DNA of 13,569 bases from Pirellulales bacterium (GTDB lineage: Bacteria > Planctomycetota > Planctomycetia > Pirellulales > JALHLM01), in NCBI GenBank assembly GCA_022844585.1, contig JALHLM010000108.1, positions 1 through 13,569 of the forward strand. Reading direction: 5' to 3'. The notes beneath the pieces are model-generated. The model made no database searches, was not told where the DNA came from, and saw only the letters and a list, made by a program, of their open reading frames with translations. A program made the translations under genes and the position numbers. Shown here piece after piece: positions 6,087 through 12,725 of the stretch (position 1 is its first letter; every line of letters starts with the position of its first letter).

Positions 6087-8342
6087 ATGTCAAACTCCGC
6101 GCGGGCACCGCGTTATTTCACGCGGCGCGATTTCTTAGCTACATCCACGGCCGCCTGCGCGGTGGCCGCCTGGCCGCAAGGCATGGCAATCGCCGCGGCC
6201 ACGGAGCCGGTGTTGGAGGCGGATCAGCTGCCGGCGCCGGCCTGGGTCCATGATGTCACGCGGATGGCGTTTTGCGGCGTCGATCAATTCGAGCAGGTGT
6301 CGAAAGCGGGCGTGCAGGTCATTCATACGAACCTCATCTGGCCGTACTATCCACTGAAACGCGACGGCGGCGGACTCACCGCGCAAGACGACGCGGCGCT
6401 GCGAAAAATGGTGGAGACCTGCCATGGTTTCGGAATGAAGCTGTCGCTCGGCCTACCGCCGTTCCCGCCGGTGAGCCTTGTGCAAGAGCATCCCGACTGG
6501 CGAATGCACCCGGATGACACCGGCAGCGTGCTCAGCGTCGAACCCCGCGAGGACAATCTCGGCACGCGGAATCCGTGCAACAACGGCCCGTGGGGCGATT
6601 ATCTCGTCGAGATCTGTTTAGAGTTGGTTCGCGACTACGGCCTCGACGGGTTCTCCTACGATGGCAATTACCACGCCGCGCTTTGTTTTTGCCCCGCCTG
6701 CAAAGCGGCCTATCGCGCCGAGCGCGAGCGCGATCTGCCGGCCGCCGCTCACTTGGACGACGTCGCGTATCGCGAATACCTGGTGTGGCGCGGCGAACGC
6801 TTGATGCAGCACTATTTGCGGCTCAAGCGGCGGATGCGAGCCGAGAACCCCGACTCGGCGCTCATGTCATGGACCGTGAACGCCGGGCGCTACGGGCATT
6901 TCCTCTATTCGCCGCGGGCGATGCCGGCGGAGTTGAATCGCGTCTTCGATTTGCCGATGCAGGAGTGGTGGCTCGATGAGACAAACTTCGGCGCGAGCGT
7001 TTGTCCGGCGTTTGGCGCGGCGTATCTCAGCGCCGCGGCGCGGCCGAATCCCGGAGCCAGCGAAGCGTATCTCATGTCGCGCGGCAATCCTTACAGCGCG
7101 GATAGCTTTCCCAAGCACGAGCGACTCACTCGCAATCTGTTGGCAATGACCAATGGTTCCCGCGCCGCGGAATCGTTTGGTTGGCCAGGGCATTTGGAAT
7201 CGACGGCGGAGGTGCTGGCGGAAGTTGCCAAACGGGCCGAGTGGATGCCGCATGCGCAGCCTTTGTCCTGGGCGGCGCTGCTGGTCAGCGAGCAGACGCG
7301 GCAGTTCTACGCGTATCGCGATATCGCCGATCGTTTCCTGCCGCACGTGTTCGGCACCTTTCGCGTCGGCTTGGAAGAGCATTTGCCGATGTCGTTGATT
7401 TGCGATTGGGACGTCACGCCCGAACGGCTCGCGGAATTCGCGGTGCTGATGCTGCCCAACGCGGCGGCGCTCAGCGATCAGCAGGTCGACGCGGTTCGCA
7501 AATACGTGGAAGCCGGCGGAGGGCTCATCGCCACGGCGGAGACGTCACTGTGCGATGAACTTGGTCGCCCTCGCGCCGACTTCGCCTTGGCCGATTTGTT
7601 CGGCGTCCACTATCAGGGCCGCCCCAACGCGCCGCTCGTGCGCCCGGAGTTGGACGTGAATTTCGCCGTCACCGTGGACGACGCCTATTGGGCGGCGCGG
7701 GTCGGCGCGGCGCAGTTCTTGATCACCGATCACACGGTATTCGACGACGACAAGCTGCGCGAGCTGATTCCCACGCGCGTCGCCACGTTCAAGGGTCCAC
7801 AGACCGCCGTGAGCGAACCGGCGAATCCGGCCGAGGTGGTCGCTCGCTTCACGCCGGAAGGTTGGAAAAACGGACCGCTCCCCGCGATGATCCTCCGCCA
7901 ACATGGTGCGGGGCGAGTGGCCTATTTGCCCGCCGCGCTGGACGCGGCGCTGTGGAGCTACGCCTATCCCTATCAGCGACGGTTGCTGAAGAACGTGATT
8001 GACTGGGTGGCGCGCACGCCCAACCCAATCATGGTCGAGGCCCCGATGTGCGTTCAGGTCGCGCCGTATCGGCAACGAATCGGAGACAACGACCGCCTCG
8101 TCATTCATTTAATGAATACGTTAAACACCACCGCCCAACACGGCTTGCCGAGCGTGGAAGTCCCGCTGCGCGAAGAAACGATTCCCATTTCAGGGATTCG
8201 CCTGCAACTGGCCAACACCGAGTTCCGGAGCTTTTTCCTGGAACCAGGGCACGTTCCGCTCCCGGTCAGCCGGTCTGGTGCAGTCACAACCGTCGACATC
8301 CCCCGGTTGGAGTTGCATGCCATCGTGGTCGGGGAACGCTAG
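6087..8342 (+). CDS. Tat-exported glycoside-hydrolase-like protein (GHL6-like domain plus GH42-type trimerisation-like domain)
   Basis: Exported protein of 751 residues, probably acting on carbohydrate, although the reaction cannot be told. Seen: a Tat signal (TRRDFLA at 12-18, then an Ala-rich hydrophobic stretch ending near AIAAATE, about 34-40); a TIM-barrel-like region (about 55-385) with TNLIWPYYPL, HPDWRMHPDD, NPCNNGPWGDY and GLDGFSYDGNYH, the pattern of hypothetical glycosyl hydrolase 6 proteins; a CxCxxC cluster (Cys200, 202, 205); then a Rossmann-like segment (about 395-510) with AVLMLPNAAALSDQQ and YVEAGGGLIATAE, as in the trimerisation domain of GH42 beta-galactosidases; and a C-terminal beta-rich tail. 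Asp192 or nearby acids may be catalytic (guess). ATG 6087 was chosen over TTG 6075 because it starts a compact Tat signal; AGG lies about 12 bases upstream. It is divergent from the dehydrogenase and followed by the kinase. The family name is moderately sure. Confidence 0.7.
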   Translation: MSNSARAPRYFTRRDFLATSTAACAVAAWPQGMAIAAATEPVLEADQLPAPAWVHDVTRMAFCGVDQFEQVSKAGVQVIHTNLIWPYYPLKRDGGGLTAQDDAALRKMVETCHGFGMKLSLGLPPFPPVSLVQEHPDWRMHPDDTGSVLSVEPREDNLGTRNPCNNGPWGDYLVEICLELVRDYGLDGFSYDGNYHAALCFCPACKAAYRAERERDLPAAAHLDDVAYREYLVWRGERLMQHYLRLKRRMRAENPDSALMSWTVNAGRYGHFLYSPRAMPAELNRVFDLPMQEWWLDETNFGASVCPAFGAAYLSAAARPNPGASEAYLMSRGNPYSADSFPKHERLTRNLLAMTNGSRAAESFGWPGHLESTAEVLAEVAKRAEWMPHAQPLSWAALLVSEQTRQFYAYRDIADRFLPHVFGTFRVGLEEHLPMSLICDWDVTPERLAEFAVLMLPNAAALSDQQVDAVRKYVEAGGGLIATAETSLCDELGRPRADFALADLFGVHYQGRPNAPLVRPELDVNFAVTVDDAYWAARVGAAQFLITDHTVFDDDKLRELIPTRVATFKGPQTAVSEPANPAEVVARFTPEGWKNGPLPAMILRQHGAGRVAYLPAALDAALWSYAYPYQRRLLKNVIDWVARTPNPIMVEAPMCVQVAPYRQRIGDNDRLVIHLMNTLNTTAQHGLPSVEVPLREETIPISGIRLQLANTEFRSFFLEPGHVPLPVSRSGAVTTVDIPRLELHAIVVGER

Positions 8343-8435
8343 ACCCCGTGCGGATACTTGGCGCGCGATCATTCGGGGGGGTAAGTTAGCTTGGGGGAAA
8401 CTATTTTTCGATGGACTCCAGCCACCAGATCGGCC

Positions 8436-9824
8436 ATGGGCGGCGGTTCGAGCACCTTATTCCGAAAGTCTGCGCTGGCGAGCGGGCTCCTCACAGCCGA
8501 GGAACTCGACGCCGGGGTGGCGGAGTTGTGCGCCAAGCACGGGTTGACTGCCGCCGAGGTAAACGATGAATTGCTCGCCGCCAAGCTCGTCGAGGGTGGG
8601 CAGATCAATCGCTGGCAGGCCGGACAGCTCGCGGCGGGGCGATCGAAGTTTAACCTCGGCCCCTACCAGATCGTCGATTCGATTGGCGAAGGGGGCATGG
8701 GCCAGGTCTTCAAGGCCGAGCACACGGTGATGGGACGCATCGTCGCCGTCAAAGTGCTGCCCCGCTACAAGTCCACGCCCGAATCGGAAAAGAGCTTCAT
8801 GCGGGAGATCCGCAATCAAGCTCAGCTCGATCATCATCATCTGGTCCGCGCCTACGACGCCGGCCACGACGGCAACGTCAATTACCTGGTTACCGAGTTC
8901 GTGCCCGGCATCGATCTGCGGCGGTTCATCCGCCGGCACGGACGGTTGTCAATGACGGCCGCGGCCTCAGTGATTTCCCAGGCCGCCATGGGCCTGGAGC
9001 ACGCGCATAGTCGCGGGTTGATTCATCGTGACGTGAAGCCCGGCAACCTGCTGGTGTCGCAGGACGGCGTGGTGAAGGTCTCCGACCTGGGCCTCGCCGG
9101 CAGTTTCAATCTGGAAGGCGAGGCGCAGAACCTCGGCGATAAGATCGTCGGCACCGCGGACTACCTGGCGCCGGAGCAAATCACCGCGCCGCAACTGCTT
9201 GGTCCGCCCACGGACGTCTACAGTCTTGGGTGTACGTTGTACTACGCCGTGACGGGCAAGGTGCCTTTTCCCGGCGGCACAGCGGCAACTAAAGTTCGCG
9301 CGCACTGCACGACCGAGCCCCTCGATCCCCGGCGATTGAACCCCGAACTCGACGACGACTTCGTCGACCTGATCGCCGCGATGATGATGAAGCAGCCGCC
9401 GGAGCGGATTCAAACCATGGGCGAAGTGGTCCGCCGGCTCAGCAAATGGGCCGATCCCCAGTCGATCGCCCATGCCGCGGCTGTCGATCATCTCGACGCC
9501 ATAGCGGTGCAGAGCATTCACCCGAGCGAACGCCGCCGCACGCCGCCGGTGCTAAGCGACACCGAGCCCAACTTTTTGGTCGAGCCGGGTCAAGAATCCG
9601 GACCGGTCGAGTCGCCGAGCCAGGCCGGCGTCAACACCAAACCCGTGTACGGTCTGCAAGAAGAGACCGTGCCAGATTACGTCAGCCGGTACGATCAGGC
9701 ACTCCTGACCGGGCTGAACGAAGCGAAGAAAAACGATCACTCCTTCGCACTCGCCGTCATCGTCTTCCTGACGATTCTCGTCGGCTGCGCGTCAATCGCC
9801 ATTTGGCTCGTGACGCGCGGCTAG
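8436..9824 (+). CDS. Ser/Thr protein kinase with a C-terminal membrane anchor
   Basis: Eukaryotic-like Ser/Thr kinase, 462 residues from ATG 8436. Seen: an N-terminal helical module (about 8-70; SGLLTAEELDAGV, INRWQAGQLAAGR) of the kind often placed before planctomycete kinases; kinase domain about 77-335 with Gly loop GEGGMG (84-89), Lys106 in VAVKVL, HRDVKPGN (Asp199, Lys201, Asn204), DLG (217-219) in place of DFG, and APE (245-247); a low-complexity linker with many Pro, Glu and Ser (360-415); and one hydrophobic helix at about 437-459 followed only by a few residues. The catalytic set is complete, so it should be active. The tail anchor leaves no extracellular sensor, so its input is probably cytoplasmic. 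The frame could also start at TTG 8391, after a G-rich tract. The gene ends 7 bp from the convergent msrA stop. The substrate is unknown. Confidence 0.93.
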   Translation: MGGGSSTLFRKSALASGLLTAEELDAGVAELCAKHGLTAAEVNDELLAAKLVEGGQINRWQAGQLAAGRSKFNLGPYQIVDSIGEGGMGQVFKAEHTVMGRIVAVKVLPRYKSTPESEKSFMREIRNQAQLDHHHLVRAYDAGHDGNVNYLVTEFVPGIDLRRFIRRHGRLSMTAAASVISQAAMGLEHAHSRGLIHRDVKPGNLLVSQDGVVKVSDLGLAGSFNLEGEAQNLGDKIVGTADYLAPEQITAPQLLGPPTDVYSLGCTLYYAVTGKVPFPGGTAATKVRAHCTTEPLDPRRLNPELDDDFVDLIAAMMMKQPPERIQTMGEVVRRLSKWADPQSIAHAAAVDHLDAIAVQSIHPSERRRTPPVLSDTEPNFLVEPGQESGPVESPSQAGVNTKPVYGLQEETVPDYVSRYDQALLTGLNEAKKNDHSFALAVIVFLTILVGCASIAIWLVTRG

Positions 9825-9834
9825 CGGTTCGCTA
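9822..9834. repeat. Small palindrome holding both convergent stop codons
   Basis: TAGCG-GTT-CGCTA is a perfect 5-bp inverted repeat with a 3-base loop. The kinase stop TAG (9822-9824) is its left end and the msrA stop TAG (minus, 9834-9832) its right end. There is no T-tract on either side, so I do not call it a terminator. The intergenic gap is only 7 bp, so the two transcripts must overlap at their 3' ends. Confidence 0.4.
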
Positions 9835-10512
9835 CTCGACGTCCTTCTTGATCTTGTCGGCGAAAACTTCCCGGACCTTGTCCACTTTCGGCTTGATCAC
9901 GAACGCGCAGTAGCCTTGCCGTGGGTTGAGCTTGAAGTAGTTGAGATGATATTCCTCAGCGGAATAGAACTTCTTGAACTCGGTGATCTCGGTGACAATC
10001 GGGGCGCGGAAGGCGCCCGATTCGTCCAGCTTCTTTTTGTATTCCTCGGCGAGTTGTTTCTGCTCGTCGTCGTGATAGAAGATCGCCGAACGGTATTGCG
10101 TGCCGACGTCATTGCCTTGACGATTCTTGGTCGTCGGATCGTGCGTCTTCCAGAAAACTTCCAGCAACTCTTTGAACGTGATCACTTCCGGATCGAAGCC
10201 GACCTGCACTACTTCGGCGTGCCCGGTCGTGCCGGCGCAGACCGCTTCGTAGGTCGGATCCTCAACCTCGCCGCCGGTATAACCGGACGTCACGGTCTGC
10301 ACGCCTTCCAATTGCTGAAACACCGCTTCGGTACACCAGAAACAGCCGGAACCAAACGTCGCCAGGGACAGGTTCTCGGCGGACTTTGCCTCTTGGACGG
10401 GTTTCGCGGCCGGCTCCTCGCTCATCGCTTCCTCTCCTCGAAAAATCAACACGCCCGCGGCCACCAGAATCGCCATCGCGGCGGTCGCGAGTAATCGGTA
10501 ACGCTTGGGCAT
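9832..10512 (-). CDS. msrA: Peptide methionine sulfoxide reductase MsrA, exported or membrane-anchored
   Basis: Reduces methionine-S-sulfoxide in proteins using thiol chemistry. The protein has 226 residues: an N-terminal signal or anchor (basic PKRYR, hydrophobic about 7-24), a charged linker, and a single MsrA domain (about 48-215). Seen: the catalytic GCFWCTE motif with nucleophile Cys57, then SGYTGG, PTYEAVCAGTTGHAEVV, WKTHDPTT, DVGTQYRSAIFY and a late Cys202 that probably resolves the disulfide; Cys60 is also present. No MsrB domain is fused. The N-terminal segment suggests work outside the cytoplasm, guarding envelope proteins. A first ATG lies at 10521, but GAGGA abuts it; the same GAGGA is nine bases before ATG 10512, which I prefer. 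The gene is convergent with the kinase and divergent from the RFAP synthase gene. Confidence 0.95.
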   Translation of the reverse strand: MPKRYRLLATAAMAILVAAGVLIFRGEEAMSEEPAAKPVQEAKSAENLSLATFGSGCFWCTEAVFQQLEGVQTVTSGYTGGEVEDPTYEAVCAGTTGHAEVVQVGFDPEVITFKELLEVFWKTHDPTTKNRQGNDVGTQYRSAIFYHDDEQKQLAEEYKKKLDESGAFRAPIVTEITEFKKFYSAEEYHLNYFKLNPRQGYCAFVIKPKVDKVREVFADKIKKDVE

Positions 10513-10679
10513 GGGGTTCATTCCTCGGTGATATCGCAGTTTTTGGATGCGCGTCCCTAGTAGAGGTTACGGCGGACAGGCGAAATCGGCAAGCTGAACG
10601 GGGTTCGCCACCGCCGGAGGGTACATCCGGCCGATCAAGGGTGATATCCTAAGGGACTGTGTCGAACGAGGAGCGCTCA
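10513..10679. promoter_or_regulatory. Divergent promoter region of msrA and the RFAP synthase gene
   Basis: This roughly 170-bp gap between two outward-facing genes must hold both promoters. GGTGATATC occurs twice in the same orientation, at 10527-10535 and 10640-10648, each close to one of the starts; each copy contains the GATATC palindrome. TATCCT at 10645-10650 could be a weak -10 for the plus gene, but I see no good -35. Promoters are inferred from layout only. Confidence 0.4.
10668..10673 (+). promoter_or_regulatory. Shine-Dalgarno site deciding the RFAP synthase start
   Basis: GAGGAG six bases before TTG 10680. The longer alternative start, GTG 10659, has only AAGGGA, placed about two bases before it, which is too close. 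The site therefore favours the TTG start. Confidence 0.6.
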
Positions 10680-11678
10680 TTGCCGTCCCAACAAACCATC
10701 GCTGCGACCCAGGTCGAGGTGACGGCCCATAGCCGGCTGCATTTTGGGCTGTTCTCGTTCGGACCGCGCGAAGGCCGCTCCCAGTTCGGCGGCGTCGGAG
10801 CGATGATCGATCGGCCGCGACTCCAACTTCGGCTGGCTCTTGCCGACGACTGGTCCGCCTCGGGACCGAACAGCGACCGCGCGCTCGCCTTTGCGCACGA
10901 GGCCGTCGCTGGCCTGCAACTGGCGGACGATCTACGTTGTCGCATCACGGTGCTCGAAGCGCCGGCGGCGCACGTCGGGTTGGGGTCCGGCACGCAGCTC
11001 GCCTTGGCCGTGGCGAACGGACTCTGCCGCCTCGTGCGGCGACCGATCACGCGGCTCGAAGAGTTGGCCACCGTCATGGGACGCGCGCGCCGCTCGTCTG
11101 TCGGCATGCACGGATTCTTCCGCGGCGGGATGATCGTCGACGCCGGCAAGCGCCCGCAAGACGTGGTGTCGCCGCTGCTGGCGCGGATCGACCTGCCGGC
11201 GCCGTGGCGATTCGTGCTGCTGTTCTCACCGAACGAACAGGGCTTGTTCGGCGACGCGGAAGAACAAGCTTTCGCCGAGTTGCCCCCGGTCGACGCGCCA
11301 ACGGCGACAGGCCTGCGCCACCTGGCCCTCGAAGAACTGATGGCCTCCGCGGCGAACATGCGCTACGCCGAGTTCGGCGAAGCGCTCTACCGCTACGGCC
11401 GCCAAGCAGGCCTCTGCTACGCGGCACAACAAGGCGGGCCGTACGCGTCGGCACGCTTGGAACGCCTCGTCGAAGCCGTCCGCGAACTCGGCGCGCCGGG
11501 CGTAACGCAAAGTTCCTGGGGACCAACGCTGTGCGTGGCGATGCCGAGCCAAACGGCCGCGGAGGAGTTCGTGCGGAAGTTCGAGGCGCTGCCCGAGGCG
11601 CACGGCATGAGCACCCTGATCACGGCCGCAGCGAATCAAGGGGCGCGGGTGAGCGTGTTGTCGGACAGTTCGAAGTGA
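10680..11678 (+). CDS. Beta-ribofuranosylaminobenzene 5'-phosphate synthase (GHMP-kinase fold)
   Basis: Likely condenses p-hydroxybenzoate or p-aminobenzoate with PRPP to make beta-RFA-P, an early step of tetrahydromethanopterin synthesis, in the cytoplasm. The protein has 332 residues. Seen: the N-terminal SRLHFGLFSFG (18-28), the GHMP loop VGLGSGTQLALAVA (about 99-112), GMHGFFRGGMIVDAGK in the middle, and YAAQQGGPYAS with QSSWGPTLC near the end, all as in archaeal and bacterial beta-RFAP synthases. Length is normal. TTG 10680 was chosen for its GAGGAG; GTG 10659 would add seven residues. A bacterial copy points to a C1 pathway using methanopterin-type cofactor, known from methylotrophs and planctomycetes; no other gene of that pathway is in the window. 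It is coupled to the DUF202 gene seven bases downstream. Family confident; exact substrate is inferred. Confidence 0.88.
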   Translation: MPSQQTIAATQVEVTAHSRLHFGLFSFGPREGRSQFGGVGAMIDRPRLQLRLALADDWSASGPNSDRALAFAHEAVAGLQLADDLRCRITVLEAPAAHVGLGSGTQLALAVANGLCRLVRRPITRLEELATVMGRARRSSVGMHGFFRGGMIVDAGKRPQDVVSPLLARIDLPAPWRFVLLFSPNEQGLFGDAEEQAFAELPPVDAPTATGLRHLALEELMASAANMRYAEFGEALYRYGRQAGLCYAAQQGGPYASARLERLVEAVRELGAPGVTQSSWGPTLCVAMPSQTAAEEFVRKFEALPEAHGMSTLITAAANQGARVSVLSDSSK

Positions 11679-11681
11679 GGA
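11677..11681 (+). promoter_or_regulatory. Shine-Dalgarno site overlapping the RFAP synthase stop
   Basis: GAGGA overlaps the TGA stop (11676-11678) and sits four bases before ATG 11686. A ribosome finishing the upstream gene covers the next start, which suggests translational coupling. Confidence 0.6.
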
Positions 11682-11685
11682 CCCG

Positions 11686-12051
11686 ATGCACGACCCTCGC
11701 GTCTACTACGCCGCGGAACGGACCTTCCTCGCCTGGATCCGCACCGGCCTGGCGATGATGGGCTTCGGCTTCGTCGTCGCCCGCTTCGGCTTGCTCCTGC
11801 GGGAACTGGCAAACGCGGAACGCGAAGTCTCGTCGTTGGGACTCTCACTCTGGTTCGGCACGGCGTTGATTCTCGGCGGCGTCGGCGTACTGGCTTCCGC
11901 CGTCCCCCTCTATTGCCGCGACATCGGCCGCATTCGCCGCGGCGAAATCCTGCCGGCGAAACTGAATCTACTCGCAGTCGGCCTCGGCGTCGGCCTGGCG
12001 CTGCTGGGCCTGGCAATGGCCGCGTATTTGGTTTGGTGGATGAGGGTCTGA
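11686..12051 (+). CDS. DUF202 family small membrane protein
   Basis: Integral inner-membrane protein of 121 residues, function unknown. Seen: the family signature at the N-terminus (DPRVYYAAERTFLAWIRTG, about 3-21), then three hydrophobic helices at about 21-41, 52-75 and 93-118, with a basic loop (RDIGRIRRGE) between the last two. This is the YidH-like DUF202 layout and length. It starts seven bases after the RFAP synthase stop, with its Shine-Dalgarno on that stop, so the two are probably one operon; whether that reflects a shared role is not known. It ends 16 bp from the convergent stop of the secreted protein gene. The family call is confident; nothing can be said about substrate or partner. 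Confidence 0.9.
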   Translation: MHDPRVYYAAERTFLAWIRTGLAMMGFGFVVARFGLLLRELANAEREVSSLGLSLWFGTALILGGVGVLASAVPLYCRDIGRIRRGEILPAKLNLLAVGLGVGLALLGLAMAAYLVWWMRV

Positions 12052-12067
12052 GGATTGCGGCAACAAA

Positions 12068-12691
12068 TCACTTTTCCCGCCAAACGATGATGCCGGCCAT
12101 TTTTTCCAATTCGCCGTCGACTTCCTTTCCTTCATCCGCAATCAATTCGCGCAATTGAAGTCGCGTTTCGCTCCAGACGGCACGGAAGAACAGGTAATGG
12201 GAAAACTGGTCCGAAAGGATGCTGAGCCGGCTGCGACCCTCAACAGGTTTAAGACCCGACCCGGCCGCAACCACTTTGCCGGAATGCTCAACTGTCTCAT
12301 GCCACGAACTCATCAGGACCTCGCGCTCCGCGTTCTTGATCAGGATCGAAGTGTGCGCCTCCCATGGACCATGGTACGACGCATTCAGTCGTGAGCTCGA
12401 AAACATTCCGTCCCGCGCAAAGCGGGCAAACAGTTCTTCGATGACTTTGGGCTCCACTTCGCGCGTCCGATAGGGCGGGCCGCCCCGAAGCTGATCGTCC
12501 GACCACACGACATGGCCATCATGCCAGGCGGCCAGAATTAGCCTGGGGAACTCGCCGCCGCGTCCTTGCCGATAAACGGCGATCACGTCGTCCGCGTCGG
12601 TAATCAAGCGTTTCTGAGGCTCAGCCCCCATCGCGCCGGCGACGCCAAGGGACACCAGTAACATCGCGAGAACAAACTGCGGCCTGGACAC
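12068..12691 (-). CDS. Secreted protein of unknown function
   Basis: I do not recognise this 207-residue protein. Seen: a clean signal peptide (SRPQ, hydrophobic FVLAMLLVSLGVAGAMG, probable cleavage after about residue 22, AMGA/EP), then a mixed soluble domain without obvious catalytic motif, with DADDVIAVYRQGRGGEFPRL near the start, two WHD/WHE pieces, and a charged C-terminus (ELIADEGKEVDGELEKM). There are no cysteines in the mature part, so it is not disulfide-rich. The frame opens at TTG 12733, but GTG 12691 has GGGGAG six bases upstream and gives a proper signal peptide; the longer start would put a hydrophilic extension before it and overlap the LRR gene. It lies 34 bp downstream of the LRR gene on the same strand, so the two are probably co-transcribed. 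Secretion is well supported; the role is unknown. Confidence 0.8.
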   Translation of the reverse strand: MSRPQFVLAMLLVSLGVAGAMGAEPQKRLITDADDVIAVYRQGRGGEFPRLILAAWHDGHVVWSDDQLRGGPPYRTREVEPKVIEELFARFARDGMFSSSRLNASYHGPWEAHTSILIKNAEREVLMSSWHETVEHSGKVVAAGSGLKPVEGRSRLSILSDQFSHYLFFRAVWSETRLQLRELIADEGKEVDGELEKMAGIIVWREK

Positions 12692-12697
12692 AAACGT

Positions 12698-12703
12698 CTC
12701 CCC
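12698..12703 (-). promoter_or_regulatory. Shine-Dalgarno site deciding the secreted-protein start
   Basis: GGGGAG on the minus strand, six bases before GTG 12691. It supports the shorter GTG start over TTG 12733. Confidence 0.6.
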
Positions 12704-12725
12704 GCTGATTGGATGGGTTCTGAGT

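Noticed and set aside
12052..12067. Terminator between the DUF202 gene and the convergent secreted-protein gene
   Set aside because: The 16-bp gap holds no stem with a T-run. Termination must occur inside one of the coding regions or be factor-dependent.
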